A DNA stretch of 8,675 nt from CAVPGH01 sp046726955. GTDB taxonomy: Bacteria > Acidobacteriota > Vicinamibacteria > Fen-336. Location: positions 1-8,675 of the forward strand of contig JBKPBQ010000605.1 in the NCBI GenBank assembly GCA_046726955.1. Reading direction: 5' to 3'. The position numbers and the translations under genes are program-made. The notes under the pieces were generated by a model. That model was not told the DNA's origin, searched no databases, and was given only the letters and a program-made list of their open reading frames with translations. This document shows, piece after piece, positions 6,533 through 8,675 of the stretch. How positions within the stretch are numbered: position 1 is the first letter of the stretch; every line of letters starts with the position of its first letter.

Positions 6533-6649
6533 GCGCACGTGCGGTGAGGAACGCACGGTCGCGGCCTGCGAGGCCTCGGCGCGAGCGTCGACCTCCCCAT
6601 CGGCTACGTGCTGGCCCCGCAACCAGTTCGGCGCTGAGAACCGGATCAC
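6533..6649. other. intergenic region between convergent genes
   Basis: This 117-base gap separates the hydrolase and sigma stops. It begins with the perfect palindrome CGCACGTGCG (6534-6543) and contains a small GC hairpin, GGCCT-GCG-AGGCC (6563-6575). No T-tract, open frame with codon bias, or RNA gene is seen. The hairpin might contribute to termination, but this is weak. Confidence 0.4.
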
Positions 6650-7357
6650 CTAACGCGGAGTTGAAGGCTCGCGCGCGGCCGAGGTCTCTCGCCCCGCAGC
6701 CTCTCGAAGCAGCGCCACGCCGACGCGCGGTTCCTGCCCGCGGACGCGACGCCCGCCGGGGGCAGCGGGGCTCTTCTCGTAACGCGCTCGGAAGTTGCCT
6801 TTGGCACGGTGCAGGAGGACCCGGAGGTAATCCCGATCCACTCCGAACGCGGCGCAGATTTCGTCCTTGTCGCGCTCCTCCAGGAAGAGGGCGGCGAGGA
6901 TCTGCCGGTCCCTTCGTGGCAGCTCCTCGAGGATGCGCCGGACGACCTCCTTCGTCTCCTCGCCAATGAGGTTGGTCTCCGGGTCCGCGAGAGCCGCACC
7001 GGGACGCGAGTCCGGCTCGTCGAGCGTCGGCCGGTGCCTCGTCTTGGCGCGCAGGAACTCCAGGACGACGTTGTTGCAAACCGAGTTCACGAACGCCCCC
7101 AGGCACGCCGGCTCGCGTATGCCCACTTCGGCCCGGACCGTCTTCAGCACGCGCAGGAGAGTCTCCTGACGCACGTCCTCGATCAGGGACCAGCACCGGA
7201 AGCGTGAACGCAGCTTCGTGACGACGAGCTGGCCGAAGTACGCGGCGAACTGTCGCTCCGTCTCGGGGTGACCCCCTCGGAGCCTTTCCAGGTACGCCCC
7301 GTCGAACCGTTGAAGCACGAAACTCCTGCTTGGCGGTGCTGGGCAAAGGACCGACAC
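6650..7357 (-). CDS. ECF-type RNA polymerase sigma factor
   Basis: This 235-residue protein has region sigma2 at about 33-105 (YFGQLVVTKLR, EDVRQETLLRVL, GAFVNSVCNNVVLEFLR) and sigma4 at about 134-193 (ILEELPRRDRQILAALFLEE, the helix-turn-helix EICAAFGVDRDYLRVLLHRAK). A short acidic linker lies between them and there is no sigma1 or sigma3, so it is an ECF-class factor directing polymerase to an alternative promoter. The wording resembles sigma factors I associate with Acidobacteriota. Beyond residue 193 is a 42-residue Arg/Pro/Ala-rich tail that ECF factors normally lack. Two starts are possible. GTG 7357 has AGGAAGGAAG 8 bases upstream. GTG 7318 (residue 14) has AGGAG 4 bases upstream. Both keep the full sigma2 domain. 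The FecR-like gene lies upstream on the same strand. No anti-sigma gene is visible, though one could lie outside the window. Confidence 0.9.
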   Translation of the reverse strand: MSVLCPAPPSRSFVLQRFDGAYLERLRGGHPETERQFAAYFGQLVVTKLRSRFRCWSLIEDVRQETLLRVLKTVRAEVGIREPACLGAFVNSVCNNVVLEFLRAKTRHRPTLDEPDSRPGAALADPETNLIGEETKEVVRRILEELPRRDRQILAALFLEERDKDEICAAFGVDRDYLRVLLHRAKGNFRARYEKSPAAPGGRRVRGQEPRVGVALLREAAGRETSAAREPSTPR

Positions 7358-7613
7358 GATAGGTACTTCCTTCCTGACCCCTTCCCTGCAACTACTACAG
7401 GAATGGACCTGACACCCATTACGAAGGAGTGACGGGGAGAGACGTCAGAGCGCGCCAGCATTTTCCTAGGATCGGGCCGAAGACAGAGATTGTGCGACGT
7501 GAGCCTGGAGCCCGCGTGTTCGGCGCGGTGCTCTACGAGATGGCCACCCGCCGCCGCGCATCCGCACGAGCACTCGCGACGCCGCGCCGGCTACGACCAC
7601 GGCCCGCTCACGG
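7358..7613. other. leader region between the FecR-like and sigma genes
   Basis: These 256 bases follow the FecR-like stop and precede the sigma start on the minus strand. They hold the sigma ribosome binding site (AGGAAGGAAG, 7375-7366), a repeat-like stretch at 7373-7417, and otherwise nothing I can assign. Short open frames on both strands here have arginine-rich, unstructured translations and no ribosome binding site, so I do not call them genes. No -35/-10 pair stands out, so the sigma promoter may be of a non-housekeeping type or lie within the FecR-like gene. Confidence 0.5.
7373..7417. repeat. imperfect direct repeat with internal hairpin, GGACCTGACACC-type motif
   Basis: CCTGACCCC (7373-7381) and CCTGACACCC (7408-7417) are imperfect direct copies 35 bases apart. 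Between them CCTG (7385-7388) and CAGG (7398-7401) can pair around a 9-base loop. The second copy, GGACCTGACACCC (7405-7417), resembles a short motif I recall as recurring between genes in several unrelated bacterial genomes, often near REP-associated transposases. That recollection cannot be tested here. Alternatively it could be a pair of regulator sites in the sigma leader. Confidence 0.4.
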
Positions 7614-8675
7614 CTATCGTCGGCGGCGCTTCGGATCGGTTCTTCCTGTGGGAACGAACAGCTCGTTCGGGAACACGTCCACAACGGGATCGTCACCGAG
7701 CTTGTTGGAATAGCTCGTCACCGCGGCGAACCGCATCGACCCCAGCTTGATCGCGCCGCCCAGGCCCACGACTGCGTCCTCGAGGTCGTTCAGCGGCACT
7801 CGCATCCGGATCGTGTTCCGGGCGGGATGGGCTCCAGCGCTGTCCAGCTGGGCCTCCGGAAACAGGACATCGAGAAGATCGGACGGCAGCTCGTGCTGGC
7901 CGCCCGTCGGATCGAACACGAGGGCTCGCTTGAAGAATCCGGTTCCCACCTCGAAACCATACTCGACCAGCAACTCGACGCCCAGGTCGGGCAGGATCAG
8001 GACGGGAGGCCGACGTCCCGGCAGCCCGGTGGCTGGGTTGCCGTCGAGATCCACGGCGAAGCTCCACGACACACGCTCGCCCGGCATTGCGTCGCCATCC
8101 ACGGGCACGTGGCCCCGCACGCTCATCTCCATCACGAGGGCGTCCGGGCGCAGTGCCCATTCTTCCCGGGAGAACGGCACCACTCGCTCCTCGAGGTCGC
8201 CGGTGGAGTGCGCCGTCAGCTCGATCGCGTTCACGAAGTCGGCCGGGCCCACGACAGTGCGGCTCTGGGTGGCCGTCGCGACCTGCACCGTCCCTTCCGC
8301 CACCACTGTCTTGGAGAGGTCCCCGACGTCGTCGTGCGCGACCCGCACGAGACTCCCGGAGACACTCGTGGTGGAGTTGGGAGCGCTCACCTTCATGTCC
8401 GAGCGCAGATCCCCCTTCTGGATGTCGACCTCGATCAAGCCGAACTTCAGCAGGACGCTCTCGGTATACTCCGGGATGTCGCACTCCTCGACCATGACCT
8501 GCGACACCGGTCCGAGCCTGTGCTTGCTTCCCGCCGAATCGACGAGGACTGCCCCCGAGGCGATCGATGCGCAGAGCTCCGCGCTCTCGCAGACGATCGT
8601 CCCCGGCGTAAGCGGCTCCCAGTCCCCCCCGGGCTGCTTGACGTCGACGGTGCCCTTGACGGATTCCACCCTCAA
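7614..8675 (-). CDS. FecR-domain protein with C-terminal beta-sandwich-like region (5' end cut by window)
   Basis: The frame is open to the window edge; the first codon seen, TTG, is simply Leu, so the true start and any signal peptide lie outside. Of 353 residues seen, about 1-150 form a FecR-type domain: VKGTVDVKQPGGDWEPLTPG at 6-25, the strand LLKFGLIEVDIQKGDL, then VSAPNSTTSVSGSLVRVAH (97-114) and VVAEGTVQVA (124-133). This domain is usually periplasmic or surface-exposed and in classical systems relays a signal to an ECF sigma factor. Residues about 165-345 form a second domain with DLDGNPATG at 209-217 and alternating beta-strand patterns. It is reminiscent of carbohydrate-binding or DOMON-like beta-sandwiches, but I do not recognise the family. 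The protein ends in a basic tail, DPKRRRR. Four Cys (29, 35, 65 and none beyond the first domain except possible upstream ones) cannot be counted fully because the N-terminus is missing. The sigma gene follows on the same strand, so a signalling link is plausible but unproven; membrane topology cannot be judged without the N-terminus. Confidence 0.8.
   Translation of the reverse strand: MRVESVKGTVDVKQPGGDWEPLTPGTIVCESAELCASIASGAVLVDSAGSKHRLGPVSQVMVEECDIPEYTESVLLKFGLIEVDIQKGDLRSDMKVSAPNSTTSVSGSLVRVAHDDVGDLSKTVVAEGTVQVATATQSRTVVGPADFVNAIELTAHSTGDLEERVVPFSREEWALRPDALVMEMSVRGHVPVDGDAMPGERVSWSFAVDLDGNPATGLPGRRPPVLILPDLGVELLVEYGFEVGTGFFKRALVFDPTGGQHELPSDLLDVLFPEAQLDSAGAHPARNTIRMRVPLNDLEDAVVGLGGAIKLGSMRFAAVTSYSNKLGDDPVVDVFPNELFVPTGRTDPKRRRR

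Noticed and set aside
6534..6543. Perfect palindrome CGCACGTGCG just after the hydrolase stop
   Set aside because: A ten-base palindrome in such GC-rich DNA is expected by chance, cannot form a loop, and lies between convergent genes where an operator is unlikely.
6641..6650. CCGGATCACC, similar to the 3' end of 16S rRNA (GGATCACCTCC)
   Set aside because: Only about nine bases match, followed by TAACGC, with no upstream rRNA sequence. It lies at the sigma stop and is coincidental.
6411..7391. Minus-strand open frame overlapping the sigma gene in another frame
   Set aside because: The product is Arg/Gly/Pro-rich with no domain, while the alternative frame gives complete sigma2 and sigma4 regions.
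7429..7713. Small plus-strand open frames in the FecR-sigma gap
   Set aside because: They have no ribosome binding site, an Arg-rich composition, and extend into the FecR-like gene on the opposite strand.
1..8675. A dedicated defence, secretion or mobile-element system
   Set aside because: No nuclease, helicase, reverse transcriptase, transposase, integrase, toxin-antitoxin pair or tRNA-attachment site is visible. The gene set reads as ordinary chromosomal content.

Overview
This is an 8.7 kb piece of a very GC-rich bacterial chromosome, and most codons end in G or C. No RNA genes, CRISPR arrays or intact mobile elements are visible. The ECF-type sigma factor, the DinB-like protein and the esterase/SMP-30 fusion all resemble forms I associate with Acidobacteriota and similar soil or sediment phyla (possibly the Thermoanaerobaculia or Vicinamibacteria side). 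That placement is an inference from protein flavour, not from a marker gene.

Layout: (1) 1-764, minus strand: a short-chain dehydrogenase/reductase, complete except perhaps for its stop codon. (2) 813-2066, plus: an MgtC/SapB-DUF4010 inner-membrane protein, divergent from the reductase across a 48 bp gap. (3) 2105-3559, plus: an exported Sel1-repeat protein with 13 evenly spaced cysteine pairs. (4) 3559-5016, plus: an exported esterase fused to a shortened SMP-30/gluconolactonase-like propeller. Its GTG start overlaps the Sel1 stop by one base, so the pair is probably translationally coupled. (5) 5056-5541, minus: a DinB-fold protein with the clearest promoter of the window. (6) 5669-6532, plus: a COG4757-like alpha/beta hydrolase. 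(7) 6650-7357, minus: an ECF-family sigma factor with an unusual C-terminal tail. (8) 7614-8675, minus: a FecR-domain protein cut by the window edge, lying upstream of the sigma gene in the same orientation.

How the genes relate: the Sel1 and esterase genes form a likely two-gene unit of secreted or periplasmic proteins. The FecR-like and sigma genes may form a surface-signalling pair, but a 256 bp gap holding a short repeat motif separates them and no anti-sigma domain is seen. The other genes look independently transcribed. Three plus-strand genes share a -10-like hexamer followed at once by GTC-S-S-GC, which may be the local promoter/start-site signature.

I see no obvious new multi-gene defence, biosynthetic or mobile system here. 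The points most worth checking are the fused propeller that has lost every known metal ligand, the fully paired cysteine ladder in the Sel1 protein, the promoter signature, and the repeat motif in front of the sigma gene.
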